From Lachnospiraceae bacterium (GTDB lineage: Bacteria; Bacillota; Clostridia; Lachnospirales; Lachnospiraceae), in the NCBI GenBank assembly GCA_024691305.1, contig JAILNS010000006.1, forward strand, positions 81,745 through 145,744: a stretch of DNA of 64,000 nucleotides, written 5' to 3'. Each line of letters begins with the position of its first letter. Position 1 is the first letter of the stretch. Positions 45,319-55,421 of the stretch are shown one piece after another. The translations under genes were made by a program, and so were the position numbers. Under the pieces are notes generated by a model. That model worked only from the letters and a program-made list of their open reading frames with translations, was not told the DNA's origin and did no database searches.

Positions 45319-47745
45319 ATGGCTAATTTCACCAGTGAATTAAACGATAAGCCTTTTAAGGATTACAGCGAATACATGCAGTATATTTTTGACTGCGTAA
45401 ACAGCAGCCTGGATGTCTATATATCCAGGCTGAAAGTCGTATACGCCAACGGTGAGGGTGGATACAAAAATATCATGTATCCCGATATAGAACTTGCCGG
45501 AGATACCTGTAAGAATCATCTTACCGAGTCATACAGCGGACGAAGCGGAGAAGACGGTCCGGCGGAAGATAAGTCTGCAAGGAACCGCGATCAGTCGGAT
45601 GATGACTTTGATCTCGATGAGGCATTAGATATAGACGGTGATTTTGATGATGGTTCCGATTCTTTCGAGGATGAGGAACTCGATGCGAGTCTCCTTGATC
45701 TGCTTGGAGATTTTGCATCAGGAAATGAAGCTGATGAACCTGACGGATATGATGATGAGGAGGAAGTCTGGGCCGAAATAGAAGAAGACGCCAAGCTTCC
45801 CATAGTAGAGAGATTAGAGGTTATAAACCGGCGTGCAGAGATAACCGTACAAGAGGGGATAGAACTTCCTTTTTACGATCTGTGCAAGAGACTTTCATTT
45901 GAGCCGTTTACACAGTTTTGTTTTGCGGCAGGCATCCTGTCGTCAACACAGACCGATTATGCAGGCGTATTCCATATCATAAACGAGAACCCCGGCCTTT
46001 CTTCACCTACGATAGAATCCGCGGCAAAGGTATTCTTCGGTTCGAGGTTTTCTATCACCAGCGCATACGGAGACATGAGCGCCTGCCTTGAGCAGCTTCT
46101 TCCGATACTTCCGCTCCAGGTGTATGACAGTATGCCTTTTTCAACGGTAGTATCACCCGATAAACGAATCATAGACTTCCTGTTCGGACGTAATCCTCTC
46201 GAACTTGACGAGAATTATGACCGATTCATATACATGCTTACAGATGATAAGGAACTTGATCCCGTAATGGCTAACGCAAGCCGGCTGGAGGCTATGAAGA
46301 CTTCCTATGATGACGGTATCAGGATCTTCTATTATTACGGAGATGACGGCAGCGGAAGAAGATTCTTCGTTAAGCATTTTTGCCGCGAGAACGGACTCAG
46401 ATCGGTTGCTATCAACTGTAAGAAACTCTTCATATATGATTATCAGTATGTTGAGAAGGCACTGTGGTCGGTAACCAGAGAGTGTATCCTGACCAAGGCG
46501 TGCTGCTGCCTGACGGAACTTACTTATCATGATGAGGAAAAAGAAAAATTCTTCGGCTACATGGATCTTGCATTCTCGAAACTTACCGAGAAGGATATCC
46601 TTGTTTTTGCGATGAGTAAACTCTATATAGATTTCAGGGAAGTAACCAAGAGTGCGTTTACGGATCTTGAACTTCCGACACCCGATACGGGTGAACGTCA
46701 GACCTGCTGGGAATACTTCTCACAGGGATTTGAACTTGCGGACGATGTCGATCTGCTTGAGATGTCCACCAAGTTCCTGTTCACATCGGGCAAGATCCAT
46801 GATGCCCTGATCAAGGCCAAGTCCCTCTCCAATATGGACAAAGAGGAGAAGATATCAAGAGCGAGCCTGTTTAAGGGATGCTACGCTCAGATGAGTTCGG
46901 AGCTTTCGCAGAAGGCTACCAGAGTGGAGGCCAAATTCGGATTCGACGATATCGTCATGAATGACAGTCAGCGAGAGACCATAATGCATGCGATCGAGCA
47001 GATGACATACAGAAAACAGGTCTATGAATCATGGAACTACACCAAGAAATATCCTTACGGCCGCGGACTTACGGTACTTCTGTTCGGAGCTCCCGGTACA
47101 GGTAAATCGATGATGGCGCAGGTCCTTGCACATGAACTTAACCTGGAACTGTATCGTGTTGATATATCCAAGGTTGTTGATAAATACGTCGGTGAAACCG
47201 AGAAATCCCTGTCGATGATATTCAGGGAAGCCAAGAAATGTAACGTCGTCCTCTTCTTCGACGAGTGCGATACCATATTTGCAAAGCGTTCCGATGACGG
47301 AGGAAGTAACCAGGCATCCGCCAACAACAAAACTGCATTGCTGCTTCAGGAAATGGAAGCTTACGACGGCGTATGCGTGCTGGCTACAAACTACAAACAT
47401 AACATTGACCCTGCATTCTTCAGACGTATGAAATACATCGTGGAATTCCAGTTCCCTGATGTCGATACGAGAGAGATGCTGTGGAGAACGACCATACCCA
47501 AGGATACACCTATCGCAGACGATGTCGATATCAGATTCCTTGCAGAAAAATTCGAGTTCGTTGGTGGTAATATCAAGAACTGTATCTTAAATGCCGCATT
47601 CTTAGCAGCCGCAGACCCAAGTGCAGACGGCCAGGTACATATGAGACATTACTTAAATGCCATCAAGTACGAGTTCGTAAAGGTCGGCAAGGTATTTACC
47701 AAATCCGATTTCGAACCCTATGCCGAGGATGTCGGACTGGCATAA
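45319..47745 (+). CDS. AAA+ ATPase of the eCIS (Afp15/Pvc15 type)
   Basis: An 808-residue AAA+ protein. Residues about 95-160 are extremely acidic; the C-terminal AAA domain has Walker A FGAPGTGKSMM (about 590-600), Walker B VLFFDECDTIF (about 644-654), a sensor with ATN and the RRM arginine region, then a helical lid. Every classical eCIS has one such ATPase, thought to aid assembly or effector loading. A 10-bp hairpin with an 8-nt loop lies at codons 29-38. Confidence 0.93.
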   Translation: MANFTSELNDKPFKDYSEYMQYIFDCVNSSLDVYISRLKVVYANGEGGYKNIMYPDIELAGDTCKNHLTESYSGRSGEDGPAEDKSARNRDQSDDDFDLDEALDIDGDFDDGSDSFEDEELDASLLDLLGDFASGNEADEPDGYDDEEEVWAEIEEDAKLPIVERLEVINRRAEITVQEGIELPFYDLCKRLSFEPFTQFCFAAGILSSTQTDYAGVFHIINENPGLSSPTIESAAKVFFGSRFSITSAYGDMSACLEQLLPILPLQVYDSMPFSTVVSPDKRIIDFLFGRNPLELDENYDRFIYMLTDDKELDPVMANASRLEAMKTSYDDGIRIFYYYGDDGSGRRFFVKHFCRENGLRSVAINCKKLFIYDYQYVEKALWSVTRECILTKACCCLTELTYHDEEKEKFFGYMDLAFSKLTEKDILVFAMSKLYIDFREVTKSAFTDLELPTPDTGERQTCWEYFSQGFELADDVDLLEMSTKFLFTSGKIHDALIKAKSLSNMDKEEKISRASLFKGCYAQMSSELSQKATRVEAKFGFDDIVMNDSQRETIMHAIEQMTYRKQVYESWNYTKKYPYGRGLTVLLFGAPGTGKSMMAQVLAHELNLELYRVDISKVVDKYVGETEKSLSMIFREAKKCNVVLFFDECDTIFAKRSDDGGSNQASANNKTALLLQEMEAYDGVCVLATNYKHNIDPAFFRRMKYIVEFQFPDVDTREMLWRTTIPKDTPIADDVDIRFLAEKFEFVGGNIKNCILNAAFLAAADPSADGQVHMRHYLNAIKYEFVKVGKVFTKSDFEPYAEDVGLA
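45405..45432 (+). repeat. 10-bp inverted repeat near the 5' end of the AAA+ gene
   Basis: CAGCCTGGAT (45405-45414) and ATCCAGGCTG (45423-45432) pair perfectly around the 8-nt loop GTCTATAT, 86 bases into the coding sequence. A role is unknown; it is the third in-gene hairpin noted in the locus. Confidence 0.65.
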
Positions 47746-47763
47746 GGCATCTGCCGTGCCATA

Positions 47764-47811
47764 TCCGTAAGCCGTGCGTATAAATATACAGAGTATACCC
47801 ATGGTTACGGA
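47764..47811 (+). promoter_or_regulatory. Long leader hairpin upstream of the surface protein gene
   Basis: TCCGTAA (47764-47770) pairs with TTACGGA (47805-47811); inside, after one bulged G, CCGTG (47772-47776) pairs with CATGG (47800-47804), then GTATA (47778-47782) with TATAC (47794-47798) across a C-C mismatch. The loop is 11 nt. The 17-pair stem ends 3 bases before the GGAGG of the next gene, with no T-run. It looks like a translation-control or RNA-stability element. Confidence 0.6.
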
Positions 47812-47824
47812 CCGGAGGAATATT

Positions 47825-50701
47825 ATGAAATTAGTCAAAAACTTCAAAGGATTAAAAAAGTGGGCCAAGACACTGTTCGTTGCAATGCTCACCATATGCA
47901 TCATATTTACGACTACCGGGGTTGGGACGTTATATGCAGAAGCGGATACTGATGGTTATCCTACTTATGAAAGTTATTGGAGTACTCAGCCAAGTGTTAT
48001 AAATCCAGGCGGTGTTACATATGATGGGCAGGAACATCAATTGTTTTCTTTGGGTGCCAATAGAACTCCATATCCCGCTGATCTGATTTTTCATTATGGG
48101 TATGGCTATGAGTATTCGACCGATGGTGTGAATTATTCTACAGAAGGAAGTGTTTCCCAGACTGCGGTTGGAACCTATTATTTAAAAGTAACAGTATGGT
48201 ATACTAAAATAAATGATGATAATACTGAGGGAGAACGTGTTGAATTATCTGAGGTTTATACCAACAGTATTAATGCCATATCGATCGAGACTATGACTAT
48301 GAGTCTTACACCATCATCTCCTATCACATATACTTTAGATGCTGCAACAACAGCAGCCAACACTGGGAGTTATTATACATTGTCCGGATTGGATTTAGGA
48401 ACCCATTATACCGTATCAGGTCCTGATTTGTCATCGCCCCCCGTTCCCGGTGATTATACGGTTACTCTTACAGGAATAGGTAATTATACGGGTACTCTGA
48501 CCGGCACGGTTAGGGTTCCTGATGTTACTATCCTTTTTGATAACAGTTCCACTCAGAATTCATCGTATACAAACTCGGTAACTTTATCCGTTGACAATTA
48601 TACGATAAGTTATACACCTGACGGAACCTATAACAGTTCTATTACGTATACTGAATTAGGAACTCATTCATTTGATCTGTACTGCAAGGCATCTGATGGG
48701 ACAGTTATCAAAAAGACAGTCAGCAATCTTACTATAGAAAGTTCTATACCGGTCAAATATGATGGATCGACCACCAAAGCATCATCATATACAAACAAAG
48801 TTGACATCACAGCTGACGGATATACGGTAGGAACATCATCATCAGGCCCGTTCAGCACAACATATACTCATACCACGGTAGGAGCAGGACAGGTTATAAC
48901 GCTGTACTTCAGAAATAGTTCTACAGGTACAGTAACGCCGGTAACGATCAATGATCTGACTATCGTCAAAGCAGATGCTACCAACGGAACATCAACCGGC
49001 AAAATTACTGTTGATACTTATAGTTCCGACAAGCTCGCGCTTACGACAGATGTTGTCTATCTTACGAGAGAACCCAAACTTATTCAAATAGAAGCATCTA
49101 ACAGCGCCGGTGTAAGCAAGATCGAGTATGCGACCGCAACCGATATATACTATACGATTTCTGATATAGAGGGTGCAGTCACAGACGGCAAGATGAAGTG
49201 GAAAAATTATGACGGCAGCAGTTGTCCAACCATTCCTCTTAATCAGGCTTCATACATCTATGCAAGGATCACGGATGCAAACGGTGGATATACATATCTC
49301 TCAACCGGACAGGTGATCCATGATAATGTTGCTCCTACCGTAAGTTCTGTTTCTCTTAACAAGAGCAGCTCATCTTCTTCATCGACGAGTACGGATAATG
49401 TTCTGGTTATATCCGGATCAGATGAAGTGAGCGGAGTAGAATCTTTCTACATGACATATGCGGAAAAGACAAATAATATGACTACTCCGTCTGCCGAGAC
49501 CATAATATCTACAGGCCAGAAGGTCGAGGTTGCGGTAAGAGACGGTAAACTTGTTGCGGCTAATGCCAATCTTTCGGGACTGTATTCGGATAAGACATAT
49601 GTTTTTTACGTAGTAGCCAAGGATAAGGCCGGAAACATCAGCGCAGTAAGCCAGACGGAGACCAAAGGCCAGGGAGCATCTTCATCAGCGGTATCCGGAA
49701 ACAGTGTAAATAAAGACGGTTCAAGCAGTGGGCTTGCAGCAGCTCCAAACGGTATAGCAGGATCAGGTACCGGTAATACAAACGCCAAACAAACCACAAA
49801 TGCTTCAAAGAAGACAGCAAAAGCAGAGACTGAGGAACCTGTAGCAGAGGCAACAGGGCTTGACAGAGAGATAATCCGCACTCCTTATATATCAGATGCT
49901 ACGGGTAATACCAAGATCGGTCTGGAAGCCACCGGAGGCTGGGATAAGATAAAAAGCGAGGTGGAAAAAGCTCAGGACGGAACAACGGTATATATCGAGA
50001 TGAGCGGCTTGAGCACAGTGCCCGCAAGTTTCTTCAGTACACTTAAGGGTAAAAACGTTACTGCAAGACTTGAAATGTCGGATGATGTAGAGTGGATCAT
50101 TGACGGTGCCAATGTAGTTACTTCAAGCGGTGCCGATATCGATATGGGCGTAAAGGTCGGAAGCATGAACATACCGAATGATCTTCTTTATTCGGTGACA
50201 GGCTCATATCCGCATAAAGAGATAGAACTTCAGCATAACGGTGCACTCGGGTTTGATGCAACCCTCAGATTCCCTATCGGTACGAACTATGAGAACAAAA
50301 AGGCATACCTCTATTACTATGACACCGATAAAAAAGAACTGCTTCTTATGCAGTCATCGAGTATATCTTCCTCGGGAATAGCCGAGTTTGATTTTGACCA
50401 TGCTTCAGATTATACGATCGTAATAAGGCCTGATGAAATGCTTGTAGGAACCGGTACTACAGTTAATGCCGGAACAGCCGAAGCAGAGGCGCTTACCGCA
50501 GAAGGTTCATCGGTAACACTTGCCGAAGCCGGAAGCGTCAGCACTCCTTCAACTTTTGCGGTAACTGACATGGTCGGACAGAAGGCATCCGTCAGGATAT
50601 GGCTTTTTGCAGTAGCTATAATAAGTGCGGCATTGTGCGGATTTATCCTCTTCATGCCGGGCTTTAAGCTACAGGAAAGTTATGACGAAGACGACGACTG
50701 A
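47825..50701 (+). CDS. Large surface protein, C-terminal membrane anchor, Ig-like repeats
   Basis: A 958-residue secreted protein. Signal peptide about 12-38 (ending near LYAEA), a Ser/Thr/Tyr-rich beta domain to about residue 330 with at least two Ig-like repeats (YDGSTTKASSYTNKV and FDNSSTQNSSYTNSV starts), a long middle and a conserved-looking C-terminal domain. It ends with a TM helix (about 920-945) and an acidic tail. I use ATG 47825 with GGAGG seven bases upstream; the GTG at 47774 lies in a hairpin. The first 850 bases are more AT-rich than the rest, suggesting domain exchange. A target-binding or adhesin role is plausible. Confidence 0.75.
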   Translation: MKLVKNFKGLKKWAKTLFVAMLTICIIFTTTGVGTLYAEADTDGYPTYESYWSTQPSVINPGGVTYDGQEHQLFSLGANRTPYPADLIFHYGYGYEYSTDGVNYSTEGSVSQTAVGTYYLKVTVWYTKINDDNTEGERVELSEVYTNSINAISIETMTMSLTPSSPITYTLDAATTAANTGSYYTLSGLDLGTHYTVSGPDLSSPPVPGDYTVTLTGIGNYTGTLTGTVRVPDVTILFDNSSTQNSSYTNSVTLSVDNYTISYTPDGTYNSSITYTELGTHSFDLYCKASDGTVIKKTVSNLTIESSIPVKYDGSTTKASSYTNKVDITADGYTVGTSSSGPFSTTYTHTTVGAGQVITLYFRNSSTGTVTPVTINDLTIVKADATNGTSTGKITVDTYSSDKLALTTDVVYLTREPKLIQIEASNSAGVSKIEYATATDIYYTISDIEGAVTDGKMKWKNYDGSSCPTIPLNQASYIYARITDANGGYTYLSTGQVIHDNVAPTVSSVSLNKSSSSSSSTSTDNVLVISGSDEVSGVESFYMTYAEKTNNMTTPSAETIISTGQKVEVAVRDGKLVAANANLSGLYSDKTYVFYVVAKDKAGNISAVSQTETKGQGASSSAVSGNSVNKDGSSSGLAAAPNGIAGSGTGNTNAKQTTNASKKTAKAETEEPVAEATGLDREIIRTPYISDATGNTKIGLEATGGWDKIKSEVEKAQDGTTVYIEMSGLSTVPASFFSTLKGKNVTARLEMSDDVEWIIDGANVVTSSGADIDMGVKVGSMNIPNDLLYSVTGSYPHKEIELQHNGALGFDATLRFPIGTNYENKKAYLYYYDTDKKELLLMQSSSISSSGIAEFDFDHASDYTIVIRPDEMLVGTGTTVNAGTAEAEALTAEGSSVTLAEAGSVSTPSTFAVTDMVGQKASVRIWLFAVAIISAALCGFILFMPGFKLQESYDEDDD

Positions 50702-50721
50702 TATTATATGAAATCTTATAC

Positions 50722-50751
50722 TTGCACAGTTTATTATATGTGTGATATTAT
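50722..50751 (+). promoter_or_regulatory. Promoter for tRNA-Trp
   Basis: TTGCAC (50722-50727), an 18-base spacer and TATTAT (50746-50751), preceded by TG at 50743-50744 (extended -10). The region 50702-50850 holds no gene. It is the only good promoter before the tRNA. Confidence 0.6.
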
Positions 50752-50850
50752 ACATACTGTTGTGTCAGACGGGTTTAGATAGTATGCGGGATTAACGCAC
50801 GACTTTAGACGAGCGTAAGCCGTGGACAAACTAAATTGTGCAAGTGACAT

Positions 50851-50921
50851 AGGGGCGTAGTTCAATGGTAGAACGGCGGTCTCCAAAACCGTTAATGCGG
50901 GTTCGACTCCTGCCGCCCCTG
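50851..50921 (+). tRNA. tRNA-Trp (anticodon CCA)
   Basis: A complete cloverleaf of 71 nt: acceptor AGGGGCG/CGCCCCT, D-arm GTTC/GAAC, anticodon stem GCGGT/ACCGT with loop CTCCAAA (anticodon CCA), T-arm GCGGG-TTCGACT-CCTGC. The discriminator is G. CCA is not encoded. Confidence 0.96.
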
Positions 50922-50935
50922 TTATTTTATTTTAG

Positions 50936-50975
50936 AACACCTCATCTTAACCGACGGGGTGTTTTTGTTTTTTAT
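50936..50975 (+). terminator. Rho-independent terminator after tRNA-Trp
   Basis: An 8-bp stem AACACCTC (50936-50943) with GGGGTGTT (50956-50963, one G-T pair), 12-nt loop, followed by a T-rich run to about 50974. Confidence 0.85.
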
Positions 50976-51059
50976 TTAATGCCATCCGATTCTCAATATA
51001 AATCATATTCACCTGCACGGTGATTTATGGTATTATTATGAATTACAGGAGGATTGGAT

Positions 51060-51533
51060 ATGGATACGGATAACAGAGACGAGTTGGCTTACCGTAGGGA
51101 GTTGGTGGACAAGTATCGTCCCATTGTTGAGAGATTGGTCACATACCTGCCATGGCTTGAGTCTAAGAGAAACGGCAGTGTGAGCGATCAGTTCACGGGC
51201 GAGGGGATCGCCGAGCATTCCATTTCATTTCCTGTATATGATTCTACCTTGCTTGCCTTGGTCAAACTCTTGCAGGGCACACCCCTTATAGACAGGAACT
51301 ATGTATATGTATACTCGCGCAATCACATCAGGACTCATGAGGATGAGATCAAGCTCATCAAGAGAAGCGAGTTAAAAGACACCGCCAATATAGGTGCTGT
51401 CATGAGCAAGTATGTCTTGGAAGGTATGCACAAGGGCACGATGTGGACCGAGGGAGTTACGAGCGGTATATTCTATGAGGCGATAACCAGACTTAAGCAG
51501 AATATCGAATACTGGGATGTGCCGATACACTAA
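51060..51533 (+). CDS. Small conserved protein of unknown function
   Basis: A 157-residue protein. It begins at ATG 51060, six bases after AGGAGG; the in-frame TTG at 51054 is inside that spacer. It contains the C-terminal pattern GAVMSKYVLEGMHKGTMWTEGVTSGIFY and ends with EYWDVPIH, which I associate with a small uncharacterised Firmicutes family. No catalytic motif is seen. It follows the tRNA terminator and is separate from the injection locus. Confidence 0.75.
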   Translation: MDTDNRDELAYRRELVDKYRPIVERLVTYLPWLESKRNGSVSDQFTGEGIAEHSISFPVYDSTLLALVKLLQGTPLIDRNYVYVYSRNHIRTHEDEIKLIKRSELKDTANIGAVMSKYVLEGMHKGTMWTEGVTSGIFYEAITRLKQNIEYWDVPIH

Positions 51534-51606
51534 AAAAACAAGATAATAAATCAAGATAAAAGCGGATACCCCGTTTGATCACAAAAGTTGGTCGGAAAGG
51601 ATAATG

Positions 51607-54600
51607 ATGGGCAAAGTCAAACGTATATATGTCGAAAAGCAGGACCCCTACGCGGTCCAGGCCAGGCAACTTGAGGAGGAAACAGCAAGTTACCTCGGCA
51701 TTCATTCAATAAACAAGATCAGGATATTTATCCGCTATGACGTAGAGGGAATATCGGATGAAACATTTGAGAAGGCATGCAGCATGATCTTTGCCGAGCC
51801 TCCCGTTGATATCCTGTATCGTGAAGAGATAGATATACCGGCAGATGCCCGTGTCTTTTCAGTAGAATATCTTCCCGGTCAGTTCGACCAGAGAGCAGAT
51901 TCCGCTGTTCAGTGTGTACAGTTCATCAATGAAGATGAAACACCTATCATCAAGACAGCCGTTACCTATATGATCTTAGGTAACATCACTGATGAAGAAT
52001 TTTCCAAGATCAGATCATATTGTATAAACCCTGTGGATTCGAGGGAAACAGGCTTTGAGAAGCCCGAGACCTTGGAGACGGTTTATGATGAGCCCGATGA
52101 TGTCTCGGTATTTACAGGATTCATCACCATGCAGGAAGAAGAACTCCGTACCCTGTATGAGTCATTGGGACTTGCCATGACTTTCAAGGATTTCCTTCAT
52201 ATCAGGAATTATTTTGAGACAGAGGAACATCGTGATCCCACGATGACAGAGATCAGGGTTCTTGATACATACTGGTCGGATCACTGCAGACATACCACAT
52301 TCTCAACGGAACTTAAGGATGTTGAGTTTGAGGACGGGTTTTACAGAACGCCCATCGAGACAACATATCAGAGTTATTTGGATACCAGAGAAGAGATATA
52401 TGCAGGCAGAGACGATAAGTTCCCCTGCCTTATGGATCTTGCACTCATGGCTATGAAGAAGTTAAAAGCCGAGGGCAAGTTAGATGACATGGAAGAGTCT
52501 GATGAGATCAATGCCTGCTCCATCGTGGTTCCCGTAGACATGGATTACGGCCAGGGACCGGAGAGGGAGGAATGGCTTGTCTTTTTCAAAAACGAGACAC
52601 ACAACCATCCTACCGAGATAGAGCCCTTCGGTGGTGCTGCAACATGTCTTGGCGGTGCCATAAGAGATCCGCTTTCCGGCAGAGGCTATGTATATCAGGC
52701 TATGCGTATCACAGGTGCTGCAGATCCTACTGTGCCGGTATCAGAGACACTTCACGGTAAGCTTCCTCAGCAGAAACTGGTAAGAGGCGCAGCAGACGGT
52801 TATTCATCATACGGTAACCAGATCGGGCTTGCTACCGGTTATGTCAAAGAGATATATCATCCCGATTATGTGGCAAAGAGAATGGAGATAGGTGCCGTTA
52901 TGGGCGCAGCTCCGAGGAAGAATGTCATAAGGGCTACTTCCGATCCCGGGGATATCATCATTTTGCTTGGCGGACGTACAGGGCGCGATGGATGCGGCGG
53001 TGCGACCGGATCATCCAAGGTTCATACAGAAAGTTCCATCGAGACCTGCGGTGCAGAAGTACAAAAGGGTAATGCACCTACGGAACGTAAGATACAGAGG
53101 CTCTTTAGACGTCCCGAAGTCAGCAGGATCATCAAGAAATGTAACGACTTTGGTGCAGGCGGAGTATCAGTAGCGATCGGCGAACTTGCAGACGGTCTTA
53201 AGGTAAATCTTGATCTGGTGCCCAAGAAGTATGCGGGACTTGACGGTACGGAACTTGCGATATCCGAATCACAGGAGCGTATGGCAGTAGTGGTTGCTCC
53301 TGAGAACAAAGACAAATTCCTTGAGTATGCGGATGAAGAGAACTTAGAGGCTATCGCAGTTGCAGTCGTTACCGAAGAACCCAGACTCGTGCTTAACTGG
53401 AGAGGCAAGTCGATAGTTGACTTATCGAGAGCTTTCCTTAATACAAACGGTGCTCATCAGGAAACAGGCGTAGTAGTCGAGATACCTGATGAAGAAGAGA
53501 ATTATCTGAATAAATATGCTGTGGAAGGTACAGCCGAAGCCCTTGAAGCGGGAGATGTCCGCAAAGCATGGCTCGGTGTTTTGGGCGACCTTAATGTCTG
53601 CTCACAAAAAGGCCTTGTCGAGATGTTTGATGCTTCGATCGGAGCAGGAAGCGTATACATGCCTTACGGCGGAAAGACACAGCTTACCGAGACACAGACG
53701 ATGGTTGCAAAACTTCCCGTACTTAAGGGTAAGACCGATACAGTGACGATGATGAGTTATGGATTTGATCCTTATCTGTCCAAGTGGAGCCCCTATCATG
53801 GTGCGGTGTATGCAGTTACAAATTCCATGGCGAAGATAGTGGCAGCAGGCGGGGATGCATCCAAGATCAGATTTACATTCCAGGAGTACTTCCGCAGGAT
53901 GACTTCTGAACCGCATCGCTGGAGCCAGCCTTTTGCGGCACTTCTAGGAGCATATGATGCACAGGTTGGATATGGTCTTCCTTCCATAGGCGGTAAGGAT
54001 TCCATGTCAGGAACATTCGAGCATATAGACGTTCCTCCGACACTCGTTTCCTTTGCAGTCGATATCGCAAACGGCGAAAATATCATAACTCCCGAGCTTA
54101 AGGAATCCGGAGATATGTTAGTCCTTTTTGAAATAGAAAAAGACGAATTCGATATCCCGGTATATGAAGCAGTTTCGGAACTTTATGCGATGATACACAA
54201 ACTTGCGGGTGAAGGCAGGATACAGGCAGCCTATGCGGTAGATTCATACGGAGTTGCATCCGCACTGTCACATATGGCATTCGGAAATATGTTAGGTGTC
54301 ACGATAGATTCCGGACTTGATCCCGAAGACCTGTTTAAGAACGGCCTCGGAAACATCGTATGTGAGATGCCCGCTTCCGAAAGACTTGTGCTTGATGAAA
54401 GCGAGATCGATTATACATTGATCGGTTATGTGAATGACAAGAAGGCATTTGTGATAGGCGATACTAACATAGCCCTTGATGATGTCGTTGCAACATGGAA
54501 GAAGCCTTTAAATGATGTCTTCCCTTATACTGCAAAAGACGATAAGACTCCGGTTGACATAACACCATTCAGGACCGATTCGATACATATCTGTTCACAG

Positions 54601-55407
54601 AAGGTTGCAAAGCCCAACGTATTCATCCCCGTATTCCCGGGTACAAACTGCGAATACGATTCTGCCAAAGCTTTTGAACGTGCAGGAGCGACCGTGGATG
54701 TCAGAGTATTTAAGAACCAGAACGCCGATGATATCAGGGAAAGCGTAGAGATATTTAAGAAGTCGATCGAACAGGCACAGATCATCATGTTCCCCGGCGG
54801 ATTCTCCGCAGGTGATGAGCCCGACGGATCTGCGAAGTTCTTTGCAGCGGCATTCAGAAATGAACATATACGTGAAGCCGTAATGGATCTGGTAAACAAC
54901 AGAGACGGCCTTGCACTCGGTATCTGTAACGGATTCCAGGCTCTCATTAAACTGGGGCTTGTTCCTTACGGTGAGATCAGATCCCAGAGTGCAGATTCAC
55001 CTACACTTACATTTAATACCATAGGCAGACATATATCCAAGATGGCCTATACCAAGGTGGTTTCAAACCTTTCACCCTGGCTTGCGGGAGCAGAACTTGG
55101 TGCAACATATGTAAGCCCTGCTTCTCACGGAGAGGGTCGTTTCGTAGCACCTAAGGAATGGCTCGATAAGCTTTTTGCACAGGGACAGGTAGCTACAGTA
55201 TACGCTTCACCCGACGGCGAGGTATCCATGGATGAAGAGTACAACATTAACGGTTCCTATATGGCAATAGAAGGTATTACGAGTCCCGACGGACGTATAT
55301 ACGGTAAGATGGCTCATGCGGAAAGACGCGGGGACAATGTAGCTATCAATATATACGGTGAGCAGGACTTGAAGATATTTGAGTCAGGTGTTGCATATTT
55401 TAAATAA
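51607..55407 (+). CDS. purL: Phosphoribosylformylglycinamidine synthase
   Basis: A single-chain enzyme of 1266 residues catalysing FGAR + Gln + ATP to FGAM, the fourth step of purine synthesis. The synthetase half has HNHPTEIEPFGGAATCLGG and GKDSMSG; the C-terminal glutaminase has PGTNCEYDSA, MFPGGFSAGD, the nucleophile Cys in GICNGFQAL and the SHGEGRF His/Glu pair. ATG 51607 is chosen for its six-base distance from AAAGG; 51604 is an alternative. The length fits the single-chain form of Lachnospiraceae. A strong terminator follows. Confidence 0.97.
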   Translation: MGKVKRIYVEKQDPYAVQARQLEEETASYLGIHSINKIRIFIRYDVEGISDETFEKACSMIFAEPPVDILYREEIDIPADARVFSVEYLPGQFDQRADSAVQCVQFINEDETPIIKTAVTYMILGNITDEEFSKIRSYCINPVDSRETGFEKPETLETVYDEPDDVSVFTGFITMQEEELRTLYESLGLAMTFKDFLHIRNYFETEEHRDPTMTEIRVLDTYWSDHCRHTTFSTELKDVEFEDGFYRTPIETTYQSYLDTREEIYAGRDDKFPCLMDLALMAMKKLKAEGKLDDMEESDEINACSIVVPVDMDYGQGPEREEWLVFFKNETHNHPTEIEPFGGAATCLGGAIRDPLSGRGYVYQAMRITGAADPTVPVSETLHGKLPQQKLVRGAADGYSSYGNQIGLATGYVKEIYHPDYVAKRMEIGAVMGAAPRKNVIRATSDPGDIIILLGGRTGRDGCGGATGSSKVHTESSIETCGAEVQKGNAPTERKIQRLFRRPEVSRIIKKCNDFGAGGVSVAIGELADGLKVNLDLVPKKYAGLDGTELAISESQERMAVVVAPENKDKFLEYADEENLEAIAVAVVTEEPRLVLNWRGKSIVDLSRAFLNTNGAHQETGVVVEIPDEEENYLNKYAVEGTAEALEAGDVRKAWLGVLGDLNVCSQKGLVEMFDASIGAGSVYMPYGGKTQLTETQTMVAKLPVLKGKTDTVTMMSYGFDPYLSKWSPYHGAVYAVTNSMAKIVAAGGDASKIRFTFQEYFRRMTSEPHRWSQPFAALLGAYDAQVGYGLPSIGGKDSMSGTFEHIDVPPTLVSFAVDIANGENIITPELKESGDMLVLFEIEKDEFDIPVYEAVSELYAMIHKLAGEGRIQAAYAVDSYGVASALSHMAFGNMLGVTIDSGLDPEDLFKNGLGNIVCEMPASERLVLDESEIDYTLIGYVNDKKAFVIGDTNIALDDVVATWKKPLNDVFPYTAKDDKTPVDITPFRTDSIHICSQKVAKPNVFIPVFPGTNCEYDSAKAFERAGATVDVRVFKNQNADDIRESVEIFKKSIEQAQIIMFPGGFSAGDEPDGSAKFFAAAFRNEHIREAVMDLVNNRDGLALGICNGFQALIKLGLVPYGEIRSQSADSPTLTFNTIGRHISKMAYTKVVSNLSPWLAGAELGATYVSPASHGEGRFVAPKEWLDKLFAQGQVATVYASPDGEVSMDEEYNINGSYMAIEGITSPDGRIYGKMAHAERRGDNVAINIYGEQDLKIFESGVAYFK

Positions 55408-55421
55408 GATTTAGTTATGTT

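Noticed and set aside
23189..47745. Type VI secretion system
   Set aside because: There is one sheath gene instead of TssB/TssC, no TssJLM membrane complex and no ClpV. DUF4255, DUF4280, the Afp15-type ATPase and Afp11/12 wedges define an eCIS.
23189..47745. Prophage or R-type tailocin
   Set aside because: No integrase, capsid, terminase, holin or lysin genes; the DUF4255 cap and AAA+ ATPase are eCIS markers.
50702..50850. Possible small RNA between the surface gene and tRNA-Trp
   Set aside because: A promoter is visible but no separate terminator before the tRNA; it is simply the tRNA leader.
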